A stretch of 64,000 nucleotides of DNA from positions 1 through 64,000 of the forward strand of contig JAJFHG010000038.1 of NCBI GenBank assembly GCA_021775735.1, given 5' to 3'. Made by a program: the position numbers and the translations under genes. Positions 13,289 to 22,331 of this stretch are shown piece after piece. This stretch comes from Hyphomicrobiaceae bacterium (GTDB lineage Bacteria; Pseudomonadota; Alphaproteobacteria; Rhizobiales; Hyphomicrobiaceae). The first letter of the stretch is position 1. Each line of letters starts with the position of its first letter. Below the pieces are notes generated by a model. The model saw only the letters and a program-made list of their open reading frames with translations. It was not told where the DNA came from and did not search any database.

Positions 13289-13888
13289 TTGCACTTACTT
13301 CCATCTCATACTCCAGCTTCATATGCGGGCAACCGCATTGGCTTACTCGGTGGCTCATTCAACCCGCCTCATGCAGGCCACATCGATGCCTCTTTGACAG
13401 CGCTTAAACGATTGCAGCTCGATCGTATTTGGTGGCTGGTAACGCCAGGCAATCCGCTGAAAGAAAATGGGGGCTTGCCCTCTGTTCAACAGCGCATATC
13501 GTGGTGCAACACGCTTGTTGATGACAAACGAATCGTCGTTACAGGCTTTGAACAACACCTACCCGACGCCTACACGGCCAACACACTTGCCCTGCTCCTT
13601 GCACAGCGGCCCACAACACATTTTGTCTGGTTGATGGGTGGAGATAGCCTCGTCAACTTTCACCGTTGGCATGATTGGCAAGCGATTATTGATGCCGTTC
13701 CAATTGCGGTTGTTGATCGCCCCGGTTGGCGTCTGTCTGCAATGTCCTCAAAAACAGCAATAACTTTTGCCCCGTGTCGCCTGCCTGAAACGCACGCAGC
13801 GGTCTTAAGCCATGCGCAAGCACCAACCTGGGTCTATCTCACAACCCCGCAAAACGCCCTGTCATCGACGGAATTAAGACAGACTTGA
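13289..13888 (+). CDS. nadD: Nicotinate-nucleotide adenylyltransferase
   Basis: This 199-residue enzyme makes nicotinate adenine dinucleotide for NAD synthesis. The nucleotidyltransferase signature GGSFNPPHAGH is at about residues 21-31 and WLMGGDSLVNFHRW near 113-126; the ISSTxIR-type C-terminal motif appears as LSSTELRQ. The only start that fits is TTG at 13289. An in-frame TGA lies directly before it, and no ATG or GTG precedes the conserved core. It follows proA by 38 bp, the usual alphaproteobacterial order. Confidence 0.93.
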   Translation: MHLLPSHTPASYAGNRIGLLGGSFNPPHAGHIDASLTALKRLQLDRIWWLVTPGNPLKENGGLPSVQQRISWCNTLVDDKRIVVTGFEQHLPDAYTANTLALLLAQRPTTHFVWLMGGDSLVNFHRWHDWQAIIDAVPIAVVDRPGWRLSAMSSKTAITFAPCRLPETHAAVLSHAQAPTWVYLTTPQNALSSTELRQT

Positions 13889-14147
13889 AGCCCGATCTAG
13901 CGTCTGAGTTGTGATCAGATGGAAGATTTTGGGGCCGCGTGCACGCCATATTGGGGGCATAGCTGTGATCATGCCGCGAAAATGGTTGCCCCAATTTGGC
14001 AGCCCGCCTATCCTTGGGTGGCCTTCAGATCAAGAGGGTGACTTGAATCCGGAACGCCACCACCCAAATTGGTTGGGTGAGAGCCCATGCGCCATCTGAC
14101 CAAACAGGCGCCATTGGATTGCATGAAAGAAGGACGACCAACACAAG

Positions 14148-14561
14148 ATGACATCAACTCTTGAGGGTGCTCAAAAGAGTTCGCCTCCCGCTGAGCTATT
14201 GTCTGACGGCAAAACCTCAGAAGTTGTGCTCAAAGAACTGGTCTCTTGGCTTGATGAAGCCAAGGCCGAAAACATTGTCACCATTCCGCTGACCGGAAAA
14301 TCGTCGATTGGCGATTATATGGTGGTCGCCTCAGGGCGCACGGATCGACATGTCGGCGCGGTTGCCGATCAAGTTCGCCGCAAACTCAAAAGTTCTGGAT
14401 TGGCCGATAGTATTCGTGTCGAAGGTAAAGAAGCATGCGACTGGGTGCTGATCGATACCGGTGATATCGTGATCCATATTTTCCGACCTGAAGTCCGCGA
14501 GTTTTACAACCTTGAAAAAATGTGGCTCGCCGAACGCCCCGCCGACAAGTCATCTCACTAA
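14148..14561 (+). CDS. rsfS: Ribosomal silencing factor RsfS
   Basis: This 137-residue protein binds L14 on the 50S subunit and blocks subunit joining. The family core runs from LVSWLDEAKAENIVTIPL through GDYMVVASGRTDRHVGAVA to VEGKEACDWVLIDTGDIVIH and FRPEVREFYNLEKMW. A 22-residue N-terminal extension precedes the core. About 260 bp separate it from nadD; that gap holds an inverted pair CCAATTTGG/CCAAATTGG near 13991-14077 but no convincing gene. rlmH follows 47 bp downstream. Confidence 0.96.
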   Translation: MTSTLEGAQKSSPPAELLSDGKTSEVVLKELVSWLDEAKAENIVTIPLTGKSSIGDYMVVASGRTDRHVGAVADQVRRKLKSSGLADSIRVEGKEACDWVLIDTGDIVIHIFRPEVREFYNLEKMWLAERPADKSSH

Positions 14562-14608
14562 AAGTGGCAGACCGTGACCGCTAAAATCTATAATAAGGCG
14601 AACGGGCA

Positions 14609-15094
14609 ATGATGCGCTTGTCGCTCATCAGCGTTGGCAAACTCAAAGACACCAGCGAGCGAGCGTTATTTGCGCGCTATCAAGATCGTATTGCAGGTCT
14701 TTCAGGATCACTTGGTTTTTCCAAACTTGAGTCCCGTGAATTTTCTGAGTCACGCGGCAAGACACCCGAACTACGAAAACAGCAAGAAGCACAAGACGTG
14801 TTGTCGGCCATCAGCGGTGCAGAAGCCAGAGTGATACTTGATGAGCGCGGATATTCGATCGACTCCCGAGAGCTCGCTACGTGGATGGCAGAACAACGTG
14901 ATGATGGAATTGCGACGATGGCGTTTGTGATCGGCGGTCCTGATGGCCACGATGAAACCGTCCGCAAAGCAGCGACCAAAACGGTATCGCTCAGTGCGCT
15001 AACTCTACCGCATGGATTGGCCCGTATTGTCGTTGCCGAACAGATCTATCGAGCGATGACTATCTTAAGTCGACACCCATACCATCGTGACTAG
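14609..15094 (+). CDS. rlmH: 23S rRNA (pseudouridine1915-N3)-methyltransferase RlmH
   Basis: This 161-residue SPOUT methyltransferase acts on pseudouridine 1915 of helix 69 in 23S rRNA. It shows the N-terminal MRLSLISVGKLKD, LDERGYSIDSRELA, FVIGGPDGHDE and the C-terminal SALTLPHGLARIVVAEQIYRA, with the RHPYHRD end. Two ATG codons are adjacent (14609 and 14612). It closes the rplU-to-rlmH housekeeping run. The stop codon lies inside a short tandem duplication. Confidence 0.97.
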   Translation: MMRLSLISVGKLKDTSERALFARYQDRIAGLSGSLGFSKLESREFSESRGKTPELRKQQEAQDVLSAISGAEARVILDERGYSIDSRELATWMAEQRDDGIATMAFVIGGPDGHDETVRKAATKTVSLSALTLPHGLARIVVAEQIYRAMTILSRHPYHRD

Positions 15095-15107
15095 CCATCG
15101 TGACTAG
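15082..15107 (+). repeat. 13-bp tandem duplication across the rlmH stop
   Basis: CCATCGTGACTAG occurs twice back to back (15082-15094 and 15095-15107). The first copy encodes the last residues and the TAG stop of rlmH. It looks like a recent slippage duplication with no effect on the protein. Confidence 0.9.
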
Positions 15108-15119
15108 GTTGTATTGTTG

Positions 15120-16370
15120 CTAAAGCACTTTGGTGACAAGGCCAGCGATACGACCACGCAATAAATCTGGCAATAGACGTGCGCTCTTCCGCATAAACGT
15201 CTGCACGCAACCTGACCTAAGAACAGTCGCGACATACCCCTTTGCAGTTAGCGGAATTGCCACGTCATCAACACGCACCGTTCCCGTGGCCCATTCCAAT
15301 TTATATGGATCAGCAGGCGCTAACAGGTCAATGGTATGAATATCGCATTTAATGCAGTGCTCAATTGTATCTTCAAATTGAAGCACGCCGGCTGATAGTC
15401 GTGCGTGATTAAGATCGTAGGCGGCAACATGTGAGAAGTATGTGCTTTTGTGACGAAAGCCAATTTCGCCAGCGACAAGCTGACCATCAAATGAAAAGGC
15501 AGAAACCAGCGCATGGACGGATCGGTTTTTGGCGGTCACAATACGCTTCATAAAAGCGTCGAATTGGGTGCTGATAAACGCTCGGGATACCACATTGCGC
15601 CCCTCAAACCACTGCCGTTTAATGGCCAATGTTCCCAACGCAATTTCACCTGCCCGCGCGCACTCGCTTAGTATCTCAGCGGTTGCTGCAGGTTTTTCCA
15701 TAAATCTGCGTCGCTTTCGGCTGCGTGTTTTGCGGGTTCTCTTTGAGTACGCAGCACGAAAGTCTTCAAAATTCTCATAATGTGAAAGATCAAGGTAAGG
15801 CGCTTGCTGGGTCGCGAGGCGCACAAAATTGGACGTCTCACTCAACCGCGCAAACTGACCATCCTCACGCACTTTGTTGAGAATGAGAGTGTCTGGTTTC
15901 ATTTGGGTTTTGATAAATGCCAAGCCCGCTTCAAACCAACGTTTCTGATCGCGATGCTGTGCCAATATCACATCACCATATTGGCTAACGGGCGCACCCA
16001 TCCACTCGATGGTTCGCACTCCGGCTGATCGACGCTCCACAAGTGGCCATACCATGACGAGTTGGCCATCAACCCGACCAATCACAAGTGCCAGGCGCGG
16101 TGCTTCCTCTTGAGACGCGCCTTCAACAAAAACAGAATGCCAATGATAGAGCCACGCATAACTCTGAAATACCTGATGATCCAGACCCGACCGAGCAAAG
16201 AGTTCATCCCACTCGTGTTCGAGTGCAAAGAAGTCCCGAGCCTCTGAAACACACGTCAGATGCAACTTTTTTCTTGGAATAGTGGAGGCACCAAGCGGTA
16301 TCGTCTTCAATTTGAGATCATTGAAACCGTCAAATATGTTGGTTTCGAGTGTTGTTTTTAAAGTGAGCAC
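15120..16370 (-). CDS. CelD-like GNAT (BioF2-type) acyltransferase
   Basis: This 416-residue protein resembles the double-GNAT family that includes CelD of cellulose biosynthesis and other polysaccharide-linked acyltransferases (PF13480). Visible family features are EHEWDELFARSGLDHQVFQS, W-mediated YHWHSVFVEG, a mid-protein KKxxRRxRR-like basic run (RTRKTRSRKRRRF), and LVAGEIGFRHKSTYFSHVAA with the second GNAT acetyl-CoA region. A role in modifying a surface polysaccharide or peptidoglycan precursor is plausible but not shown. It converges on rlmH. The start at 16370 has no strong ribosome site, so a start further in is possible. Confidence 0.75.
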   Translation of the reverse strand: MLTLKTTLETNIFDGFNDLKLKTIPLGASTIPRKKLHLTCVSEARDFFALEHEWDELFARSGLDHQVFQSYAWLYHWHSVFVEGASQEEAPRLALVIGRVDGQLVMVWPLVERRSAGVRTIEWMGAPVSQYGDVILAQHRDQKRWFEAGLAFIKTQMKPDTLILNKVREDGQFARLSETSNFVRLATQQAPYLDLSHYENFEDFRAAYSKRTRKTRSRKRRRFMEKPAATAEILSECARAGEIALGTLAIKRQWFEGRNVVSRAFISTQFDAFMKRIVTAKNRSVHALVSAFSFDGQLVAGEIGFRHKSTYFSHVAAYDLNHARLSAGVLQFEDTIEHCIKCDIHTIDLLAPADPYKLEWATGTVRVDDVAIPLTAKGYVATVLRSGCVQTFMRKSARLLPDLLRGRIAGLVTKVL

Positions 16371-16933
16371 GACCCAGAGCTACCCTTGTGAGTCCTAAAA
16401 GTTTCCCTGCGCGCACGACCAGGAAGATCCCAGATTTGTTGTCAATTGCGCGCGACATACTCTCCGAAAAGCAATATTTACACCAACTCGAGGACGTCCT
16501 GACGCGCTTAACGTTAACGCGGTGGCTGACGCATGTTTGGCGTTAAAACCGTCTTACCCAGACGACCGAACACTTAAAAGAACAACGCATGCAAAGGCGA
16601 TGGACCTGCCATCAAATCAATGCCACAGGCCGATTTCAATAAATAAAGCGCTGACAAAAACAGCAGGCCTGATGAGCTGGCAAGCACTGCGTAGGCCGTT
16701 TTATAGGATGCGGAATGCACAATGACGCGGATTTCCGGTGTCATAAATGCGTCTTGACGCATTGTTGTGTACGATTTTGAAAGTCCAAACACGACCCTAA
16801 GCCCCTGAAACAAATTGCGATCGCAAGGGGCAGAGCAAAATTTGTGCAAGGACTGTAATTGGCGTTAAAGCCGCTAAAAACCAGTCTTTTCGGGTAACCT
16901 AAATCGCTGAGTGCCCTAATTTGATACAGGGCA
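16371..16933. other. 563-bp region without a clear gene
   Basis: This region lies upstream of the CelD-like gene and downstream of the SDR gene on the same strand. Apart from the weak small reading frame at 16574-16744, I see no tRNA, repeat or conserved element. A GCGTTAAC/GTTAACGC palindrome-like stretch is present near 16508-16520 (cgcttaacgttaacgcg). Confidence 0.4.
16574..16744 (-). CDS. Possible small single-helix membrane protein
   Basis: A 56-residue frame starts MTPEIRVIVHSASYK and has one good hydrophobic helix (TAYAVLASSSGLLFLSALYL). No clear ribosome-binding site precedes the ATG, and the frame extends upstream as a longer, less likely protein. I recognise no family. It may be chance. 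Confidence 0.2.
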   Translation of the reverse strand: MTPEIRVIVHSASYKTAYAVLASSSGLLFLSALYLLKSACGIDLMAGPSPLHALFF

Positions 16934-17764
16934 CTATAATTTGCGAGACAACCAATCGGCTACCGGAGGCGGTAATACACGCTTGGCTGCGGCAGCAACA
17001 TACGTCGGCACGGTCACATAATATCGCGTCTTTGGGCGTGGACTCTCAACAGCATGAATGAGCTTTCTCACCACAGCCTCGGGCTCCAACTTAAAGCGCG
17101 ACGCCCCACCCTGTTTCATTTTTTCCAGACGCGCGTGATAAATATCGCGATGAAGTGAACCCTCAATGTCGACATTTGCTTGCAGCTGTTCCATCGCATG
17201 TTCGACAAATCGTGACCGGATCGGACCTGGCTCAATCAAGCTAACGTGGATGCCCGTACCATGAAGTTCATGGCGCATGGCATCCGACAACGATTCTAGC
17301 GCAAACTTTGAAGCGCAATAGGCTCCGCGATAGGGGGCAGAGACAAACCCTAAGACAGACGAGCACTGAACGATACGACCCGATCCTCGAGCACGCATCG
17401 CCGGGATCAAACGCTGTGTCAAATCATGTGTAGCGAAAAAATTGACTTCAAATTGCGCGCGCAGAACATCTGCCGAGAGATCTTCAATCGCTCCGATTTG
17501 ACCAACGGCTGCATTGTTAAACAAGGCATCCAGATGGCTATCTGTTTCTGCGAGGACATATTCTGCACATCGCGCAACTGAGCCCGGGTCACGAAGCTCT
17601 AAGTCAACCGCCTCGACGCCAACGACATCACGAAGTCGCGCCAGATCAGCATCCTGACGCGCCGTGGCAAAAACCCGCCAACCACGCGCCTTCATACCTG
17701 CTGCTGCAGCCAGACCAATGCCGGAAGAACATCCTGTAATGAGGATCGTGCGTTGGCGCATCAT
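16934..17764 (-). CDS. Short-chain dehydrogenase/reductase (SDR) family oxidoreductase
   Basis: This is a 276-residue classical SDR. The NAD(P)-binding TGCSSGIG motif is at about residues 10-17, NNAA near 88-91, the catalytic serine in QCSSVLGF, and the catalytic pair in YCASK near 152-156. The C-terminal part is longer than the minimal fold and is proline- and arginine-rich, as in SDRs acting on lipids or retinol-like substrates. The substrate is unknown. It lies 11 bases after the cobalamin-binding protein gene, so it is probably the last gene of an mcd operon. Confidence 0.88.
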   Translation of the reverse strand: MMRQRTILITGCSSGIGLAAAAGMKARGWRVFATARQDADLARLRDVVGVEAVDLELRDPGSVARCAEYVLAETDSHLDALFNNAAVGQIGAIEDLSADVLRAQFEVNFFATHDLTQRLIPAMRARGSGRIVQCSSVLGFVSAPYRGAYCASKFALESLSDAMRHELHGTGIHVSLIEPGPIRSRFVEHAMEQLQANVDIEGSLHRDIYHARLEKMKQGGASRFKLEPEAVVRKLIHAVESPRPKTRYYVTVPTYVAAAAKRVLPPPVADWLSRKL

Positions 17765-17775
17765 ACTATGCCCTC

Positions 17776-18738
17776 TTACCCGCCTACCGCTGACGACAAC
17801 GGTATGTACGCTTGATCCATATGTCCAAAATCACAAACCGAGGGATGCAAGATCTCGCCCATAATTTCCGCCGTTTCAACCAGTCGGGGGCCAGGGCGAT
17901 TGAAGTAGGCATTGCCATCAGCAACAAAGACTTTGCCATCAGCGACAGCACGCAAGCCGGACCACAGCGGGTTTTGCGTCAGCACGTCGAGCTCTTTTTT
18001 CGTCTCAGAAATGTCGTAACCACATGGCGCGATCACAATGACGTCGGGATCACTTTCTGCCAATTGTTGCCAGCTGACATAGGGCGAGGTCGCTCCTTGT
18101 TCACCGAACAGCGAAACCCCACCTGCAACTGACACCAACTCCGGCATCCAATGCCCGCAAGACATCAGCGGGTCTATCCACTCGATGAAAGCAACGCTGG
18201 GCTGATAGCGACCCTTGGTCAGCTTTTCAACCCGACGTAAACGGCGCTGCATGCTGGCAACCAATGTCTCTCCACGTTGAGGTTCCTGGAACGCATCGGC
18301 GACCTTTTGGATGTCGCGATAGACATCGGCCATCGAGTGGGGCTTGAGCGACACGATGTTAGCTTCAAGCCCGGTTGTTTGGCATACAGCTTGTTCAACG
18401 TCACTCAGCGAGACAGCGCAGACAACACATTGATCCTGGGTCAGGATCACGTCAGGCGCCAACGCAGCAAGCCCATCAGGATCAACCTCATAGACGGCCA
18501 GTGCATTGGTGACGAGATCACGCACGGCTCGATCTATCGCGGCGCTGCCACCAGAAACTTTGAACTTTGCCTTTGTAAGCTGCGGCAAGTCCAACACACC
18601 GGGAGGCCAATCACATTCGTGACTACGACCGACCTGGGCATCCCCCATGCCGAGCGCATGGACAATTTCTGTAGCGCTCGCGATCAAAGACACAATGCGC
18701 AAAGATTGAGGTGGTGACACACCACTTGCGTCGCTCAT
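17776..18738 (-). CDS. Cobalamin-binding protein, BtuF-like, without signal peptide
   Basis: This 320-residue protein has the helical-backbone substrate-binding fold of BtuF/TroA type. The start RIVSLIASATEIVHALGMGD aligns with BtuF lobe 1, followed by a VGRSHECDWP motif, APDVILTQDQCVVCAVS and the second-lobe ESDPDVIVIAPCGYD. No signal peptide or lipobox is present, unlike true periplasmic BtuF. The CDWP and CxxC-like cysteines are typical of the cytoplasmic or uncharacterised cobalamin-binding subgroup. ATG 18738 has GGGAG upstream. It lies 41 bp after mcd, in a locus that also encodes a B12-dependent mutase. Confidence 0.8.
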   Translation of the reverse strand: MSDASGVSPPQSLRIVSLIASATEIVHALGMGDAQVGRSHECDWPPGVLDLPQLTKAKFKVSGGSAAIDRAVRDLVTNALAVYEVDPDGLAALAPDVILTQDQCVVCAVSLSDVEQAVCQTTGLEANIVSLKPHSMADVYRDIQKVADAFQEPQRGETLVASMQRRLRRVEKLTKGRYQPSVAFIEWIDPLMSCGHWMPELVSVAGGVSLFGEQGATSPYVSWQQLAESDPDVIVIAPCGYDISETKKELDVLTQNPLWSGLRAVADGKVFVADGNAYFNRPGPRLVETAEIMGEILHPSVCDFGHMDQAYIPLSSAVGG

Positions 18739-18779
18739 GGTCACTCCCTTACCGTGTGCGCATGGGTTGATCGTGTGTT

Positions 18780-20462
18780 TTAGGCGTTTTTCTGTTCAAG
18801 TAAACGGCGAGCAATCACTTGGGCCTGAATTTCCGCTGCACCTTCAAAGATATTTAAGATGCGCGCATCACACAGAACACGTGACACAGGATATTCCAAC
18901 GCGAAACCGTTGCCGCCATGAATCTGAAGCGCATTGTCCGCATTCGCCCAGGCAACCCGTGCGCCAAGAAGTTTCGCCATACCTGCTTCCAGATCACAGC
19001 GTCTATCCTGGTCTTTTTCGCGAGCCGAGAAATAGGTCATCTGACGAGCGAACATCGTTTCCACCGCCATCATCACGACTTTATTTGCAACGCGCGGGAA
19101 ACTATAAATTGGTTTTCCAAACTGATTGCGTTCAAGCGCATAGCGCAATGCTAAATCCATCGCGCACTGAGCCACACCAACAGCACGTGCCGCTGTCTGA
19201 ATACGCGCACCTTCAAAGGTGTTCATCAGTTGCTTAAAGCCCTGACCTTCAGCCCCGCCGAGCAAATTCTCTTCAGGCACCTCAAAGTTATCGAACGAAA
19301 TTTCGTACTCTTTCATGCCGCGATAACCCAGAACTTCGATTTCGCCTCCGTTCATACCTTCAGCAGGAAACGGCTCATCATCGCTGCCGCGTGGTTTCTC
19401 AGCAAGGAACATGGACAGGCCGCGATAGCCTTTTTCATCCGGGTTTGTCCGGGCCAGAACGGTCATGAGGTCTGCGCGAACAGGATGCGTAATCCAGGTC
19501 TTCTGGCCTGTAATCTTATAGTTGGTCCCATCTTTGACAGCGCGCGTTTTCAGAGATGCCAGGTCAGACCCTGTATTAGGTTCTGTAAACACAGCCGTTG
19601 GCAAAATCTCTCCCGTGGCAATCTTTGGCAGATACTTTTGCTTCTGGTCATCCGTACCGTTGTGCAGAATAAGTTCACCTGCAATCTCAGCACGCGTGCC
19701 AAGCGAGCCCACACCAATATAACCGCGCGACAACTCTTCTGAAACGACACACATCGCCAGTTTTCCAAGCCCCATACCGCCATACTCTTCCGGTAGCGAT
19801 AGAGAAAATACGCCAAGATCGGCAAGATTCTGAATGATCTCAAGTGGAATATAGGAATTTTGCAAATGCCACTCGTGGGCATGCGGCACAACTTCTGCCT
19901 CGGAGAACTTGCGCATTTGGTCATGGATCTCGGTCATCATTTCATCAAGACCAGAGTCGCCAAACGTCGTTGACCCCTCGCCGTTCTTGATCAGTTCTGC
20001 CAACCGAGCTTTGGCCGAAGCTGCCGCGCCTGCTCCAATCAGCTCAGCGACTTCAGTGCGGAATGTATTGATGTCTGCAGTTGCAACACCAAGCGCTTCG
20101 GGTCGAATGATCTCAAGCTGGCTCATCGGGATACCACCAGCAATCTGTGCACAGTATTCAGAAAAACCAACCGTTAGAATCGACAGCTCAAACTCACTGA
20201 GGCGATCCTCTTCCTTGAGACGGGCGCACCAAAGATGCATTTGGCGCAGCGCTTCCACAGTTGTTGCCAGCCAAGCCAAGCCATGCGTCACATGCTGGGC
20301 TTCATCGGGCCCGCCAAGCTCTTGCACTTTCAAACGCACACTCGCTTTCGCCTGCGTCAAAACCCGATCTGCTGCCACAACAGCCTGTTCCGCTTTGGCC
20401 AATACTGCTTCAGGGCCCTGGCTCAAAAGATCGGGATCAGATTTCAGCTCCGCGATGGACAT
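18780..20462 (-). CDS. mcd: (2S)-Methylsuccinyl-CoA dehydrogenase
   Basis: This is a 560-residue acyl-CoA dehydrogenase with a helical N-terminal extension of about 165 residues, which distinguishes Mcd from ordinary 380-residue acyl-CoA dehydrogenases. The core shows LPEEYGGMGLGKLAMCVVSE, the FAD-contacting AVFTEPNTGSDLASLKT, ITGQKTWITHPVRADLMTV, and the C-terminal LQIHGGNGFALEYPVSRVL. Mcd oxidises (2S)-methylsuccinyl-CoA to mesaconyl-CoA in the ethylmalonyl-CoA pathway and passes electrons to ETF. The presence of ccr and ecm within 8 kb supports the call. It heads an apparent operon with the cobalamin-binding protein and SDR genes. Confidence 0.92.
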   Translation of the reverse strand: MSIAELKSDPDLLSQGPEAVLAKAEQAVVAADRVLTQAKASVRLKVQELGGPDEAQHVTHGLAWLATTVEALRQMHLWCARLKEEDRLSEFELSILTVGFSEYCAQIAGGIPMSQLEIIRPEALGVATADINTFRTEVAELIGAGAAASAKARLAELIKNGEGSTTFGDSGLDEMMTEIHDQMRKFSEAEVVPHAHEWHLQNSYIPLEIIQNLADLGVFSLSLPEEYGGMGLGKLAMCVVSEELSRGYIGVGSLGTRAEIAGELILHNGTDDQKQKYLPKIATGEILPTAVFTEPNTGSDLASLKTRAVKDGTNYKITGQKTWITHPVRADLMTVLARTNPDEKGYRGLSMFLAEKPRGSDDEPFPAEGMNGGEIEVLGYRGMKEYEISFDNFEVPEENLLGGAEGQGFKQLMNTFEGARIQTAARAVGVAQCAMDLALRYALERNQFGKPIYSFPRVANKVVMMAVETMFARQMTYFSAREKDQDRRCDLEAGMAKLLGARVAWANADNALQIHGGNGFALEYPVSRVLCDARILNIFEGAAEIQAQVIARRLLEQKNA

Positions 20463-20588
20463 TCTTTGGTCTCCTCAAAATCCGCGCTCGGGCGTGGCGG
20501 TCAGTACCACACCGACTTTTGGGCAAGTTAAACAGACTTTCGGGGCAAGCAACCGTTTGCAGCGCGACACTGGAGCGCGATTGGGCAG

Positions 20589-22331
20589 TTATTCGCGCTT
20601 TAGGGCTTTAAAAATCCGCTTCGCGGGATTGCGGGGTGGAGATTTTGCCGTCTTATCGACCGCTGCCGCTCCAAGATCTGAGTCTGAGGCGTTACGTGGC
20701 GGATCGGGGAGAGCATCGCTCGCAGTACCAGCTCTGGGCCTGGCACGCACAATTTCTACACTTGCCTCCTCAGTGTGGGCATAGATTTTTGAATCCAATG
20801 TGGCCTCGTCATTGAGGGAAGGGCCTGTCAGGATCGGATCGGGTTGGCGCCACAGTTGGCCATCCCCGAAACTCTCCCGCCCGCCGTCTCGCGCACTTTG
20901 CAGAGCGCGTTGGCGCAACCACCGCCGCTTTTTTAAAGCCGCTGCCTGTTTGCGTTGCTTTGGAATAGGTGGTGGTGCCAACGGATTGGGGCTGGTGCTC
21001 TTGTCTTGTTGTTCTGCCGGTTCCGGTCGTTGAGTTGGCGTTCTTCGAGCGGACTTTTGAATGACAACGTCTGCATCACTGCCCATTGGCACATGATGCG
21101 ATACCGGCGGCGGTGGGGCGCGCTCTGATCGCACATTCTTATACACCTCAGAGTTTTCAGCACCCGAGGATGGTCTCGACTTCAGTTCGAGTCGGCGAAA
21201 ACGTAATTTGTCTTTAGGCAGCATCGGTTTGACTGCACGCGTATTCAGGTTGGCGTCCGTTTCAAGTGGAGGCACCGCCTTTGTTATTGCCTCGGAGCCA
21301 GCTCGAGACTGTGATGACACGTCATTGCCTGACGGCAGATCAGCACCTTCTTTTTTCTGGCGCTCTTGATCGGCAACGACGCGGCGTGGCTCGGGCACAA
21401 TCCGTGGAGAAAACACGATTTGCGATTGTGGGTTCAGCGGGGTCGCCTGGTGTGAAATTGCCGGACTAACGTGTGTTGCAGGTGAATCGGATACAGGTTT
21501 CGCTGAAGACTGATGGGTGTTTATGTCGACTGGCTTGGTATCATTGCTGGCATGAAGACGACGGATCAACCCGTGCGCCACACTCTTGATTAGTACATGA
21601 GGAACGTCTTCTGGTACCGTCACGGGCTTGATCGCTGGCTGCGCCGCGGCGGGCTCAGCCAACGCGCGTGCATCTGTTGGGGATGCAGACTTGGCGACCA
21701 ACAGTGCTGCTTGTTCAATCCAATTTTGCCGCGAAATCTCACGACCAATACCGAGCTGCTCGCTAATTTTGTGACGGTCCTTGCTTGTCCAATCTGCAAT
21801 TTGCGCAAATTGCGTGGTTCCCAGCGCCTTTAAACCTTCATTCAATGACCGCGTTACACCGCGGATACGCATCAAATCATCAGTTGCAGCCACGCTCTCG
21901 TGTGATGATGCATTCTCAGACGTCGTGCTTTTGGGCACTTCATGCTCAGACGTACGTGTGAGGCATTCCGTTTGACTGCGCATCCCGCGGGCAGACGACA
22001 TTGTATCAGACGACATCGCATCAATTGTGCGGTTCTGCGTGCTCCCGGTGTCACCAGAAACCTTATCAGCACTAGCCGTTTCACCAGAGATTTGCTGCAA
22101 TACTTGCACAGCCTCAAGGAGCCGTACCCTGGCACGATATACCGGATCACGTGCCAGCTCTTGTTCAAGACTCAACTGTGCGAAGATAGAATCGATCTCA
22201 TTGGACGTAACGGATCCGAGATGTTTTTTTGAAGTGAGAGCTTGCCACTGTGGATTGCTGGCAAGATCAACATCCAGTTTGGCAATTGCTGCATTCAGCG
22301 CAGCAATCTGTGACGCATACTTCAGAACCAT
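20589..22331 (-). CDS. Large low-complexity protein with a helix-hairpin-helix segment
   Basis: This 580-residue protein matches no enzyme I know. The N-terminal 80 residues look helical (VLKYASQIAALNAAIAKLDV). Residues about 150-215 show a helix-hairpin-helix pattern (DDLMRIRGVTRSLNEGLKAL, FAQIADW, IGREISRQNWIEQAALL). The same pattern occurs as a C-terminal domain on alphaproteobacterial NuoE and some L21 proteins. The remaining two thirds are rich in P, S, K, R and A and probably disordered, ending in a basic tail. ATG 22331 has GGGAAGAG five bases upstream; a TTG at 22358 is less likely. It lies 126 bp upstream of mcd on the same strand. Confidence 0.6.
   Translation of the reverse strand: MVLKYASQIAALNAAIAKLDVDLASNPQWQALTSKKHLGSVTSNEIDSIFAQLSLEQELARDPVYRARVRLLEAVQVLQQISGETASADKVSGDTGSTQNRTIDAMSSDTMSSARGMRSQTECLTRTSEHEVPKSTTSENASSHESVAATDDLMRIRGVTRSLNEGLKALGTTQFAQIADWTSKDRHKISEQLGIGREISRQNWIEQAALLVAKSASPTDARALAEPAAAQPAIKPVTVPEDVPHVLIKSVAHGLIRRLHASNDTKPVDINTHQSSAKPVSDSPATHVSPAISHQATPLNPQSQIVFSPRIVPEPRRVVADQERQKKEGADLPSGNDVSSQSRAGSEAITKAVPPLETDANLNTRAVKPMLPKDKLRFRRLELKSRPSSGAENSEVYKNVRSERAPPPPVSHHVPMGSDADVVIQKSARRTPTQRPEPAEQQDKSTSPNPLAPPPIPKQRKQAAALKKRRWLRQRALQSARDGGRESFGDGQLWRQPDPILTGPSLNDEATLDSKIYAHTEEASVEIVRARPRAGTASDALPDPPRNASDSDLGAAAVDKTAKSPPRNPAKRIFKALKRE

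Noticed and set aside
13911-14099. Frame of 62 residues between nadD and rsfS
   Set aside because: No ribosome site and no recognisable fold; Trp/Pro/Arg-rich composition looks like chance.
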